A stretch of DNA of 6,332 nucleotides from Brachybacterium sp. (GTDB lineage: Bacteria > Actinomycetota > Actinomycetes > Actinomycetales > Dermabacteraceae), in NCBI GenBank assembly GCA_027322375.1, contig DAHVRS010000525.1, positions 1-6,332 on the forward strand, given 5' to 3'. A program made the position numbers and the translations under genes. Below, one piece after another: positions 1 to 6,332 of this stretch (the first letter of the stretch is position 1; every line of letters starts with the position of its first letter). The notes below the pieces were generated by a model. The model ran no database searches. It had not been told where the DNA came from and was given only the letters and a program-made list of their open reading frames with translations.

Positions 1-1359
1 GCGATGGGCAAGAAGAAGAAGGAGGTCCTGGAGAAGGAGTACGAGACGTTCCGTTCGGGCATGCTGGAGCGCGGCTTCTCCGCGGAGGCCATCCAGACGC
101 TGTGGGACGTCATGCTCCCGTTCTCCGGCTACGCCTTCAACAAGTCGCACTCCGCCGCCTACGGCGTGATCTCCTACTGGACCGCCTATCTCAAGGCGAA
201 CCACCCCACCGAGTACATGGCCGCGCTGCTCACCTCCACTCAGGAGAACCGCGACCGACTGGGCCTCTACCTCGGCGACTGCCGCCACCGCGGCATCACC
301 GTGCTGCCGCCGGACGTGAACGAGTCGGACCTGTACTTCTCCGCCGTGGGCGAGGACATCCGCTTCGGCCTCTCCGCGATCCGCAACGTGGGCGCGAACG
401 TGGTCGAGGAGATCATCAGGACGCGCGAGGAGAAGGGCGCCTTCACCTCCTTCACCGACTTCCTGGACAAGGTCCCGCTCTCGGTGTGCAACAAGCGCAC
501 CATCGAGTCGCTCATCAAGGGCGGCGCCTTCGACCAGCTCGGCGCGAACCGTCGCTCCCTCGTGCTGATCCACGAGGACGCGGTCGACTCCGTCGTGGAC
601 GTCAAGCGCAAGGAGGCCCAGGGCCAGTACGACCTCTTCGCCGACGTGTTCGGTGGAGGCGGCGGGGATGACGCGATGGCCACCGGCTCCGCCGCGACCA
701 TCACCATCCCGGAGCTGCCCGAATGGGACCGCAAGGAGAAGCTCGCCTTCGAGCGGAACATGCTGGGCCTGTACGTCTCGGACCACCCGCTGTACGGGCT
801 CGAGCACATCATCGCCCAGAACTCCTCCACCACCATCAGCGCACTCGCCGATGAGGGCGGCGTCGAGGACGGACAGATGGTCACGATCGCAGGCCTCATC
901 ACGACCCTGCAGCGCAAGACCACGAAGAAGGGCGACATGTGGGCGATCGCCACGGTCGAGGACCTCGAGGGCTCGATCGACTGCCTCCTGTTCCCCTCCA
1001 CCTACCAGACCGTCGCGACGGAGCTGGCGGAGGACCTCATCGTCTCGATGAAGGGCCGCGTGGACATCTCCAAAGGCATGCCCGAGCTGCGGGTCATGGA
1101 GATGACGATCCCGGAGACCGGGGGAGGGGCCGACGGGCCCGTCGTCATCGCCCTGCCCGCCATGCGCGCCACCGAGCGGGTGGTCAGCGACCTGCGCGGC
1201 GTGCTCGAGGACAACCCCGGCTCCTCCGAGGTGCGGGTCAAGCTCCAGGAGCCGGGTCGCACCACGCTCATGCAGCTGGACAAGCGCCTCGCGGTGACCC
1301 CGTCGGCCGCGCTGTACGCCTCGCTGAAGACGCTCCTGGGCCCAGGCTGCCTCTCCTGA
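1..1359 (+). CDS. dnaE: DNA polymerase III subunit alpha, C-terminal part (5' end outside window)
   Basis: This is the catalytic subunit of the replicative DNA polymerase, here missing its PHP and most of its polymerase domain because the frame is already open at base 1. Numbering from the ATG at base 4, which is internal and not the true start, the polymerase-domain signature FNKSHSAAYG lies at residues 45-54, followed by YWTAYLKANHPTEYMAALL. A helix-hairpin-helix DNA-binding region (SAIRNVGANVVEEII, then NKRTIESLIKGGAFD) covers about 120-180. QYDLF at 208-212 matches the internal beta-clamp-binding motif of this family. An OB-fold follows at about 290-370 (VTIAGLITTL to GRVDIS), then a short C-terminal domain. 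The order and spacing match DnaE1-type alpha subunits of actinobacteria and not PolC or the shorter DnaE2/ImuC. The frame is intact and codon use matches its neighbours. Identification is firm; assignment to DnaE1 rests on the visible domains only. Confidence 0.96.
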   Translation, partial: AMGKKKKEVLEKEYETFRSGMLERGFSAEAIQTLWDVMLPFSGYAFNKSHSAAYGVISYWTAYLKANHPTEYMAALLTSTQENRDRLGLYLGDCRHRGITVLPPDVNESDLYFSAVGEDIRFGLSAIRNVGANVVEEIIRTREEKGAFTSFTDFLDKVPLSVCNKRTIESLIKGGAFDQLGANRRSLVLIHEDAVDSVVDVKRKEAQGQYDLFADVFGGGGGDDAMATGSAATITIPELPEWDRKEKLAFERNMLGLYVSDHPLYGLEHIIAQNSSTTISALADEGGVEDGQMVTIAGLITTLQRKTTKKGDMWAIATVEDLEGSIDCLLFPSTYQTVATELAEDLIVSMKGRVDISKGMPELRVMEMTIPETGGGADGPVVIALPAMRATERVVSDLRGVLEDNPGSSEVRVKLQEPGRTTLMQLDKRLAVTPSAALYASLKTLLGPGCLS

Positions 1360-1396
1360 GCACGGGACGCGACATGAAGGTGGCAGGGGCCTGAGC

Positions 1397-2290
1397 ATGG
1401 CGCGCTGGCGGGTCGCGACGTACAACATCCGCCATGGCCTGGGCCGGGACGGGCGGGTCGACCTCGCTCGCACCGCGCGCGAGATCGCCGCGCTCGAGGC
1501 CGACGTGGTCGCCCTGCAGGAGGTCGACGTCGCCTACGGGCCCCGCTCTGGCCACGAGGACCAGGCCGCACGGCTCGGCGAATGGCTGGGCTGGCAGGTC
1601 GCCTTCGGCGCCGCGCTCGATCTCCCGCCCGCGGCCGACGGGCAGGCGCGACGCCGCTACGGCCTCGCCCTCCTCGCCCCGCACGCGCTCGTGGATCCGG
1701 TGATGCATCCGCTGCCCTCCCACCCGGGCGTCCCTGCCCGGCAGGAGGGCCGCGGCGTGCTCCAGGCACGGGTGGTGCGCGGAGAGGCCGACGGGCTCGA
1801 CGTCCTCGTCACCCACCTCGACAACGCCCTGCCGGAGCACCGGACCGCTGAGGTCCTGGGCCTGCTCCGCCTCAGCGAGGACCTGCCGGGGCCGGCCGTG
1901 CTGCTCGGTGACATGAACGCCGCGCCGGAGGATCCCGAGCTCGCCCCGCTCGGCGCGGGCGGCTGGCGCGAGGCCGCCCGCGAGCTCCGCGCCGCCCGTC
2001 GTGCGGCCCCTCATCAGGCTGGCCACGGGACAGGTCCTGCGGCCGACGGGGGAGCGGCGTCGCACGCCGCACTTCGCCGCCGAGGGCTGGACCGCCTGGT
2101 GCGAAAGGTGCCCGCGCTCGCCGGCCTCGCCCGCGACCCGGCCCGTCCCACGCACCCGGCCCGCTTCCCGGTGCGGCGCATCGACTCCGTCTGGGTGCGC
2201 GGGGACGTGACCATGCGAGACCTCGCCGTCGGCGGGCTCGTCGCTTCCGACCACCGCCCCGTCACCGCAACCCTCGACGTCACCGCCTGA
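1397..2290 (+). CDS. Endonuclease/exonuclease/phosphatase (EEP) family metal-dependent hydrolase
   Basis: This 297-residue protein has the EEP (DNase I/exonuclease III/sphingomyelinase-like) fold, whose members cleave phosphodiester or phosphomonoester bonds with a divalent metal. The family residues appear in order: YNIRHG with N10, LQEVD with E42, THLD with H140, GDMNA with D172 and N174, RRIDSVWV with D263, and SDHRPV with D285 and H286. No signal peptide or membrane segment is seen, so it is probably cytoplasmic. The substrate (nucleic acid, lipid or small phosphoester) cannot be told from sequence. The ATG is preceded by AGGGG seven bases upstream, and the gene follows dnaE by 37 bp, so it may be co-transcribed. 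Residues about 200-236 are odd: third-position GC drops sharply and the stretch reads better in another frame, suggesting a compensated frameshift or two base-call errors. All catalytic motifs lie outside that stretch. EEP membership is secure; the specific function is unknown. Confidence 0.9.
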   Translation: MARWRVATYNIRHGLGRDGRVDLARTAREIAALEADVVALQEVDVAYGPRSGHEDQAARLGEWLGWQVAFGAALDLPPAADGQARRRYGLALLAPHALVDPVMHPLPSHPGVPARQEGRGVLQARVVRGEADGLDVLVTHLDNALPEHRTAEVLGLLRLSEDLPGPAVLLGDMNAAPEDPELAPLGAGGWREAARELRAARRAAPHQAGHGTGPAADGGAASHAALRRRGLDRLVRKVPALAGLARDPARPTHPARFPVRRIDSVWVRGDVTMRDLAVGGLVASDHRPVTATLDVTA

Positions 2291-2306
2291 CCTGCGCTCG
2301 CTGGAC

Positions 2307-2312
2307 TAGCGT
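2307..2312 (+). promoter_or_regulatory. Candidate -10 element (TAGCGT) of a leaderless promoter
   Basis: TAGCGT fits the actinobacterial TAnnnT -10 pattern and ends six bases before the ATG at 2319. The usual distance from -10 to transcription start would put the first transcribed base at or beside that ATG. No clear Shine-Dalgarno sequence precedes the ATG, which fits leaderless initiation, common in actinobacteria. No convincing -35 element is seen: CTGACC at 2287-2292 is too close. The call is inferred from position and consensus only. Confidence 0.45.
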
Positions 2313-2318
2313 GGGGTC

Positions 2319-3515
2319 ATGAACGCCATTTCCGAGGACCTGCTGCCCGATTCACTGCTGGAGACCTTCCGCGAGCGGGCGGTGATCCATGACCGGGAGA
2401 ACACCTTCCCCGAGCAGGATCTCGCCGACCTGCGCGAGCGCGGCTACCTGCGCCTGCTGGTCCCGGAGGAGCTCGGCGGGCTGGGCGGCACCCTGCTCGA
2501 GGCCGCGCGGATCCAGCGCCGCCTCGCCGCAGCCGCACCCGCCACGGCCCTGTCGATGAACATGCACCTCGTGGTCACCGGCGCAGCGCTGCACGCCCAC
2601 CGCCTCGGCGTCGAGGCCGTGCGGCCCATGCTCGAGGACGCGGCTGCGGGGAACCTCTTCGCCTTCGGCATCTCCGAGGCGGGCAATGACGCGATGCTCT
2701 TCGACGCCTCCACCCGCGCCGAGCCCGACGGGGACGGCGGTCACCTCCTCACCGGCACGAAGATCTTCACCTCCCTCGCCCCCGTCTGGGACCGCCTCAT
2801 CGTCCATGGCCGCCTGCCCGAGGACGGCCCGGAGGCGGAGCCACGGCTCGTCTTCGGCGTGCTCGAGCGGGACGAGCACGTGGAGACCCTCGACGACTGG
2901 GACACCCACGGCATGCGCCCCTCCCAGTCCCGCACCACGCGCCTGCACGGCGCGCCTCTGCCGGCCGAGCGGGTCGTGACCACCACGCCCGTGGGCCCGA
3001 ACGCGGACCCGTTCGTGATGGGGATCTTCGGCGCGTTCGAGCTGCTGATCGCCTCGGTGTACACCGGGATCGGGGAGCGGGCCGTGAGCGTGGGCGTGGA
3101 CATCGCCCGGACCCGCCGCAACGTCACCAAGGGCATCGCCCACGCGGACGATCCCGACATCCGCCGCCGCCTCGCCACCGCCGCGATCGCGCTGGACGGC
3201 GCGGTGCTGCAGACGGAGAAGGTCCTCGCCGACTTCGACGCGCTCGGCACGGGGGAGGCCGGCCCCGGCACGCTCGACCACGGTCCGCGCTGGTTCCTGC
3301 ACTTCTCCGGCGTGAAGTCCCGCGCCACCGAGGCTGCGATCGCCGCGGTCGACCAGGTGCTGCGCGCGAGCGGCGGCGCCCAGTACTTCCGCCGCAGCGA
3401 GCTCGAGCGCCTCTCCCGCGACGTGCGCGCCGGGCTCTACCACCCCTCCGACGAGGAGTCCGTCCACGCCTCCTACGCGAAGGCCCTGCTCGGCGAGATC
3501 GGCGAGGAGCGCTGA
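2319..3515 (+). CDS. Acyl-CoA dehydrogenase-family flavoprotein
   Basis: This 398-residue protein has the length and layout of acyl-CoA dehydrogenases, FAD enzymes that introduce a 2,3 double bond into acyl-CoA. An N-terminal helical domain (about 10-110) contains LRERGYLRLLVPEELGG. The middle beta domain contains FGISEAGNDAM (116-126), matching the flavin-contact region, and LLTGTKIFTS (143-152). WDTHGMRPSQS (194-204) matches the family's G-M/L-R-x-S strand. The C-terminal helical domain contains IARTRRN (262-268) and RDVRAGLYHPSD (367-378). The last motif sits where typical enzymes have IYEGT, so the usual catalytic glutamate appears replaced by His375; E241 lies near the alternative catalytic position known from isovaleryl-CoA dehydrogenase. 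The protein may therefore be a divergent dehydrogenase (YdbM-like), or a member of the flavin monooxygenase branch of this superfamily (DszC-like). It follows the EEP gene by 28 bp and converges with pfkA. The fold is confident; substrate and reaction are uncertain. Confidence 0.88.
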   Translation: MNAISEDLLPDSLLETFRERAVIHDRENTFPEQDLADLRERGYLRLLVPEELGGLGGTLLEAARIQRRLAAAAPATALSMNMHLVVTGAALHAHRLGVEAVRPMLEDAAAGNLFAFGISEAGNDAMLFDASTRAEPDGDGGHLLTGTKIFTSLAPVWDRLIVHGRLPEDGPEAEPRLVFGVLERDEHVETLDDWDTHGMRPSQSRTTRLHGAPLPAERVVTTTPVGPNADPFVMGIFGAFELLIASVYTGIGERAVSVGVDIARTRRNVTKGIAHADDPDIRRRLATAAIALDGAVLQTEKVLADFDALGTGEAGPGTLDHGPRWFLHFSGVKSRATEAAIAAVDQVLRASGGAQYFRRSELERLSRDVRAGLYHPSDEESVHASYAKALLGEIGEER

Positions 3516-3531
3516 GCCCGGCGCGCTGAGC
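3509..3531. repeat. Short direct repeat spanning the acyl-CoA dehydrogenase stop
   Basis: GCGCTGAGC occurs at 3509-3517 and again at 3523-3531, 14 bases apart. The first copy contains the acyl-CoA dehydrogenase stop codon and the second lies in the gap before the convergent pfkA stop. GCTGA at 3525-3529 also pairs with TCAGC at 3533-3537 around a 3-base loop, a weak hairpin overlapping the end of pfkA. The repeat may be chance in GC-rich DNA or a small duplication. Confidence 0.5.
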
Positions 3532-3532
3532 G

Positions 3533-4561
3533 TCAGCCGAACAGCACCTCGGCCTCGCGCCAGCGCGACTCCGGCACCTGCTTGACGCTGTCGATCGCCG
3601 CGGTGAGCGGCACATCGACGATCTCGGTGCCGCGCAACGCGACCATGCGGCCGATCCCGTCATCGTGGACGAGGTCGATCGCGGCCATGCCCAGCCGGGT
3701 CGCGAGCACCCGGTCGTAGCCGGTCGGCTCACCGCCACGCTGGATGTGGCCCAGCACCGTCGCGCGCGACTCGATCCCGAGCCGATCCTCGATGAGCGGG
3801 GCGAGGGCGGAGGCGATCCCGCCGAAGCGCGGCCGGCCGAACTCATCGAGGTCGTAGTCCACGAACCCCTCCGGCGCATCGGAGGGGACGAAGCCCTCCG
3901 CGACCACGACGAGCGGTGCCCGCCCGCGGTCGAAGGCGGACTGCACGTGGGCGCAGATCTCGTCGATGCTCAGCGGGAACTCGGGCAGGCAGATCACGTG
4001 CGCGCCCGCCGCCATCCCGGAGTGCAGCGCGATCCAGCCCACCGAACGCCCCATCACCTCGGCGACCATGCAGCGGTGGTGGGAATCGCCCGTCACGCGC
4101 AGCCGGTCCAGGGACTCGGTCGCGATCTCGACCGCGGTGTTGAAGCCGAAGGTGTAGTCGGTCGCATCCAGGTCGTTGTCCACAGTCTTCGGCACGCCGA
4201 CCACCGGCACTCCGGCCTCCATCAGGCGGTTCGCGGTGAACAGGGTGCCGTCCCCGCCGATCGCGATCAGCGCGTCGACGCCCTCGCGCTCCATCTGCCC
4301 CAGCACGATCTCCGCGCCGTCGGCCCCGTCGTGGAAGGGGTTGGAGCGGGAGGTGCCGAGGATCGTGCCGCCCACGCGGCCGATGCCGCGCACCTCGCGG
4401 CGGGGGAGCTCGATCCAGTCGTCGTCGATCACGCCGCGCCAGCCGTCGCGGTAACCCAGGAACGTATCCCCGTAGCGGGTCTCGCCCTTCAGCACCGCGC
4501 CGCGGATCACAGCGTTCAGGCCGGGGCAGTCGCCGCCGGAGGTCAGGATTCCGATCTTCAT
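3533..4561 (-). CDS. pfkA: 6-phosphofructokinase (PfkA family, probably ATP-dependent)
   Basis: This cytoplasmic enzyme phosphorylates fructose 6-phosphate to fructose 1,6-bisphosphate, the committed step of glycolysis. The 342-residue protein starts with KIGILTSGGDCPGLN, the family's N-terminal nucleotide-binding strand. Other motifs are GGTILGTSRSNPF (64-76), GGDGT (102-106), PKTVDNDL (124-131, with D128 as the expected catalytic base), EVMGR (168-172) and the signature LGHIQRGGEPTGYDR (270-284). G105 indicates ATP preference, whereas pyrophosphate enzymes carry Asp there; K125 is shared with pyrophosphate enzymes. This Gly/Lys pairing is known for actinobacterial ATP-dependent enzymes (group III). 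The frame is open 34 codons further upstream to an ATG at 4663, but the start at 4561 fits the conserved N-terminus and has AGAGGA seven bases before it. The gene converges with the acyl-CoA dehydrogenase gene, leaving 17 bp. Identity is very secure; phosphoryl donor is inferred. Confidence 0.95.
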   Translation of the reverse strand: MKIGILTSGGDCPGLNAVIRGAVLKGETRYGDTFLGYRDGWRGVIDDDWIELPRREVRGIGRVGGTILGTSRSNPFHDGADGAEIVLGQMEREGVDALIAIGGDGTLFTANRLMEAGVPVVGVPKTVDNDLDATDYTFGFNTAVEIATESLDRLRVTGDSHHRCMVAEVMGRSVGWIALHSGMAAGAHVICLPEFPLSIDEICAHVQSAFDRGRAPLVVVAEGFVPSDAPEGFVDYDLDEFGRPRFGGIASALAPLIEDRLGIESRATVLGHIQRGGEPTGYDRVLATRLGMAAIDLVHDDGIGRMVALRGTEIVDVPLTAAIDSVKQVPESRWREAEVLFG

Positions 4562-4568
4562 GGGGACA

Positions 4569-4576
4569 TCCTCTCT
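4569..4576 (-). promoter_or_regulatory. Ribosome binding site deciding the pfkA start
   Basis: Read on the minus strand, this is AGAGAGGA, a purine-rich Shine-Dalgarno sequence ending seven bases before the ATG at 4561. It supports that ATG over the ATGs at 4582 and 4663 in the same open frame, which would add residues foreign to the family. The ATG at 4582 lies almost on the predicted transcription start. Confidence 0.7.
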
Positions 4577-4586
4577 GGTCATCACC

Positions 4587-4592
4587 ACCCTA
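4587..4592 (-). promoter_or_regulatory. Candidate -10 element (TAGGGT) of the pfkA promoter
   Basis: Minus-strand TAGGGT fits the TAnnnT pattern. Transcription would begin near 4580, giving a leader of about 19 bases that contains the Shine-Dalgarno sequence before the pfkA ATG at 4561. The element lies downstream of the hairpin that follows the flotillin-like gene, which fits a separate pfkA transcript. No strong -35 hexamer is visible 16-18 bases upstream. Inferred from consensus and position only. Confidence 0.45.
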
Positions 4593-4651
4593 GGAGGTGA
4601 GGCTGAAGGGAGTGCAGGGCCTCGGTCCTGCGCAGGGGGCAGGAGCACGGG

Positions 4652-4681
4652 CGGGGCACCCACCTGGTGGTGGGCGCCCCG
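4652..4681 (-). terminator. Hairpin terminator candidate after the flotillin-like gene
   Basis: GGGGCACCCACC at 4653-4664 and GGTGGGCGCCCC at 4669-4680 form an inverted repeat, extended by a C-G pair at 4652/4681 to 13 bp around a 4-base loop. In minus-strand RNA the single non-complementary position becomes a G-U pair, giving an unbroken stem; on the plus strand it would be an A-C mismatch. The structure therefore favours the minus strand and lies 30 bases past the flotillin-like stop codon. No U-run follows, which is common for actinobacterial terminators. Confidence 0.65.
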
Positions 4682-4711
4682 TCGTGCGTGATGCGCAGTG
4701 CTACGAGGAGA

Positions 4712-6280
4712 TCAGGCCTCGTCGGCGTCCTTCGCAGGCTCTGCCTTCGCTGACTGCGCGGGCTGCGAAGACGGCCCGGTCTGCCCGGACTTCTCCGCCT
4801 CGGCGCGGACCTCGCGGCCGGTACCGGCGGCGCGCTGCAGGGTCTCCTGGAAGTCCACCCCGGTGGTGGAGCTGACCATGTCGAGCACCTGGGCGAGGCC
4901 CACGGAGATGTTCTGCCCGATCTTCGACTCGCCGTCGGTGGAGAACACCGAGAGCTTCTCGATGTTCGAGTAGGGCTTGGCGAGCTCGCCGGCGACCGTG
5001 GGCAGCACTTCGAGCACCTGCGCGAGCACAGCGGCGTCGTTGAACTGCTTGTACGCCTCGGCGCGGGCGCGGGTGGTCTCCGCCTCCGCGTCACCCTTGG
5101 CACGGATCGAGGCGGCCTCCGCCTCACCCTGGGCGCGCAGCGAGTCGGCCTGCGCCTGACCCTCCAGGCGCACCGCCTCGGCGTCCTTCGAGCGGCGCTG
5201 CAGCTCGACTTCGGCCTCGGCGCGACCGCGCGCCTCGATCGCGTGCGCCTCCGCATCCGAGGTCACCTTGCGGGACTCGGCGCGGTTGCGCTCATCGGCC
5301 AGCTGGGCCTCCGACTCGGCGATGCGGGCGTACTTCTTCGAGTCCGCGTCCTGCTGCTCGGCGTAGCGCTTCGCCTCGGCGGGCTTGTGCACCTCGGCGA
5401 TCAGCTGCTTCTCGCGCAGGTCGTTGTTGCGCACCGCGATGAGCTCTTCCTGCTCGATGATCCGCTGCTGCTGAGCGGCGCGGGCGAGCGGGCCGGCGGC
5501 GTCGGCCGTGGCCTGGCGCGCGTCGGTCTCCTCCTTGATCTCCGCGGACCGGATGTCGAAGGCCTGCTTCGACTCCGCCTCCTGCTGGAGGTTGATGTTC
5601 TTCGCCTGCGTGGCCTCACGGTTCGCGTCCGACTCGGCGATCGCAGCGCGCTTGGCGACCAGCGCCGCCTCGGGCCGGCCCCAGTCCCGCAGGTAGGAGC
5701 CGTCATCCTCGACCGCGGAGATCTGGAAGGTGTCGATGACCAGACCCTGGTTGTTCATCGAGTGCTCCGCCTCAGCCTGCACCTGGTTGGCGAAGGAGGC
5801 ACGGTCGCGAATGATCTGCTCGACCGTGAGCGTGCCGACCACCGCGCGCAGGGTGCCCGAAAGGATCTCCTGCGTGTAGTGGTCGATCTGCTGCTGCTGG
5901 TCGAGGAAGCGCTGGGAGGCCTTGCGGACGTCGTCCACGTTGCCGCCGACCTTCACCTGCGCCACCCCGCGCAGGCGCAGGAAGATGCCGTTCATCGAGT
6001 AGCCCTCGACCTCCACCGGGATCTGGCGGGAGCTGAGGGACAGCACGAAGGCGCGGTCCACGATCGGGCGCACGATCGCGCGCCCACCGATGACCACCCG
6101 GGCGCTGCCGGACTCGAGATCGATGTCCCCGGTGGGGCTGGCCTTCGCGTTGCGGCCGGTGATGATGAGCGCCTCGTTCGGCGCAGCGATGCGGTAGCTG
6201 CGCATCAGGACGACCGCCCCGACGGCCAGGAGGATCGCGACGACCACGATCACTCCGACGATTGGTGCTAACAGTTCCAT
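4712..6280 (-). CDS. Flotillin-like SPFH/Band 7 membrane scaffold protein
   Basis: Flotillins are inner-membrane scaffold proteins that oligomerise into functional microdomains and influence membrane fluidity and the assembly of membrane complexes. Residues 5-26 form one hydrophobic N-terminal membrane segment. An SPFH/Band 7 domain follows at about 28-205, including APNEALIITGR (33-43), FLRLRGVAQVKVGG (100-113) and LRAVVGTLTVEQIIRDR (144-160). YLRDWGRPEAA (196-206) leads into a long Ala/Glu/Arg-rich coiled coil (about 207-415) with EA-type repeats typical of flotillins; the part at 354-410 shows a roughly 11-12 residue period. PYSNIEKLSVFSTDG (436-450) and the following segment match the conserved flotillin C-terminal region, and the last 30 or so residues are a low-complexity Ala/Ser/Lys tail. 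At 522 residues it is close to the roughly 510 of Bacillus FloT. GAGGGGAA just upstream supports the ATG at 6280. No NfeD partner lies inside the window. Flotillin type is secure; cellular role is inferred from the family. Confidence 0.92.
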   Translation of the reverse strand: MELLAPIVGVIVVVAILLAVGAVVLMRSYRIAAPNEALIITGRNAKASPTGDIDLESGSARVVIGGRAIVRPIVDRAFVLSLSSRQIPVEVEGYSMNGIFLRLRGVAQVKVGGNVDDVRKASQRFLDQQQQIDHYTQEILSGTLRAVVGTLTVEQIIRDRASFANQVQAEAEHSMNNQGLVIDTFQISAVEDDGSYLRDWGRPEAALVAKRAAIAESDANREATQAKNINLQQEAESKQAFDIRSAEIKEETDARQATADAAGPLARAAQQQRIIEQEELIAVRNNDLREKQLIAEVHKPAEAKRYAEQQDADSKKYARIAESEAQLADERNRAESRKVTSDAEAHAIEARGRAEAEVELQRRSKDAEAVRLEGQAQADSLRAQGEAEAASIRAKGDAEAETTRARAEAYKQFNDAAVLAQVLEVLPTVAGELAKPYSNIEKLSVFSTDGESKIGQNISVGLAQVLDMVSSTTGVDFQETLQRAAGTGREVRAEAEKSGQTGPSSQPAQSAKAEPAKDADEA

Positions 6281-6285
6281 GGGTT

Positions 6286-6293
6286 CCCCTCGT
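6286..6293 (-). promoter_or_regulatory. Ribosome binding site of the flotillin-like gene
   Basis: Minus-strand GAGGGGAA ends five bases before the ATG at 6280. It supports that start, which also places the membrane segment directly at the N-terminus. Confidence 0.6.
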
Positions 6294-6332
6294 GTGAGTC
6301 GGCAGTGCCGAGGCCCATTGTCCCATCCCGCT

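Noticed and set aside
1335..1346. Perfect 12-base palindrome CCTGGGCCCAGG near the end of dnaE
   Set aside because: It lies inside the coding sequence with no loop or extended stem; such palindromes occur by chance in GC-rich DNA.
1374..1394. Six-codon reading frame (MKVAGA) ending 2 bases before the EEP start, possible leader peptide
   Set aside because: It is only the tail of a longer shadow frame through dnaE, with no clear ribosome binding site or attenuator-like codon content.
1268..2254. Long minus-strand open frame (328 codons) opposite the EEP gene
   Set aside because: It lacks recognisable domains and lies antisense to a gene with intact catalytic motifs; long antisense frames are expected in DNA this GC-rich.
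3665..4600. Long plus-strand open frame (311 codons) opposite pfkA
   Set aside because: It mirrors pfkA codons, is rich in Arg/His/Ala/Gly and has no domain; pfkA is unmistakable on the other strand.
4562..4663. N-terminal extension of pfkA by 34 codons to an ATG at 4663
   Set aside because: The extra residues match no phosphofructokinase N-terminus, would begin inside the upstream terminator hairpin and precede the likely transcription start near 4580.
4850..5660. Repeated GC-rich codon patterns that look like DNA tandem repeats
   Set aside because: They reflect the Ala/Glu/Arg-rich coiled coil typical of flotillins; the DNA units are diverged and are explained by the protein.
5243..6271. 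Long plus-strand open frame (342 codons) opposite the flotillin-like gene
   Set aside because: Its Leu/Arg/Asp/Val-rich sequence is the antisense of the coiled coil and Band 7 domain, with no domain of its own.
6317..6322. Possible -10 element (GACAAT on the minus strand) for the flotillin-like gene
   Set aside because: Only four of six consensus positions match, it does not fit TAnnnT, and the -35 region lies beyond the window edge.

Overview
This is a GC-rich chromosomal segment (nearly every third codon position is G or C) that looks like a high-GC actinobacterium. The proteins and gene style fit the order Micrococcales, perhaps a Brachybacterium-like genus; that placement is an impression from sequence style, not a database result. 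All bases are accounted for by five protein genes and short intergenic regions. No RNA gene, mobile element, CRISPR array, phage gene or horizontally acquired island is visible.

Plus-strand block (1-3515): the window opens inside dnaE, the replicative DNA polymerase III alpha subunit, of which only the C-terminal 452 codons are present. An endonuclease/exonuclease/phosphatase (EEP) family gene follows after 37 bp, and an acyl-CoA dehydrogenase-family gene follows that after 28 bp. The EEP gene probably rides on dnaE transcripts. The acyl-CoA dehydrogenase gene has its own candidate promoter placed so that the transcript would begin at or next to the ATG (leaderless).

Minus-strand block (3533-6280): pfkA (6-phosphofructokinase, glycolysis) converges on the acyl-CoA dehydrogenase gene with a gap of only 17 bp. 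Upstream of pfkA on the same strand is a flotillin-like SPFH membrane scaffold gene. A strong hairpin between the two and a separate TAnnnT promoter before pfkA suggest independent transcription.

The genes look like ordinary core metabolism, replication and membrane housekeeping, and I see no new multi-gene system. The observation most worth checking is inside the EEP gene: between about 1998 and 2106 the codon signature moves to another reading frame and then returns, as expected from a +1/-1 indel pair at two homopolymers. Lesser points are an acyl-CoA dehydrogenase lacking the usual C-terminal catalytic glutamate, a mixed Gly/Lys phosphoryl-donor signature in PfkA, and the regulatory layout around pfkA.
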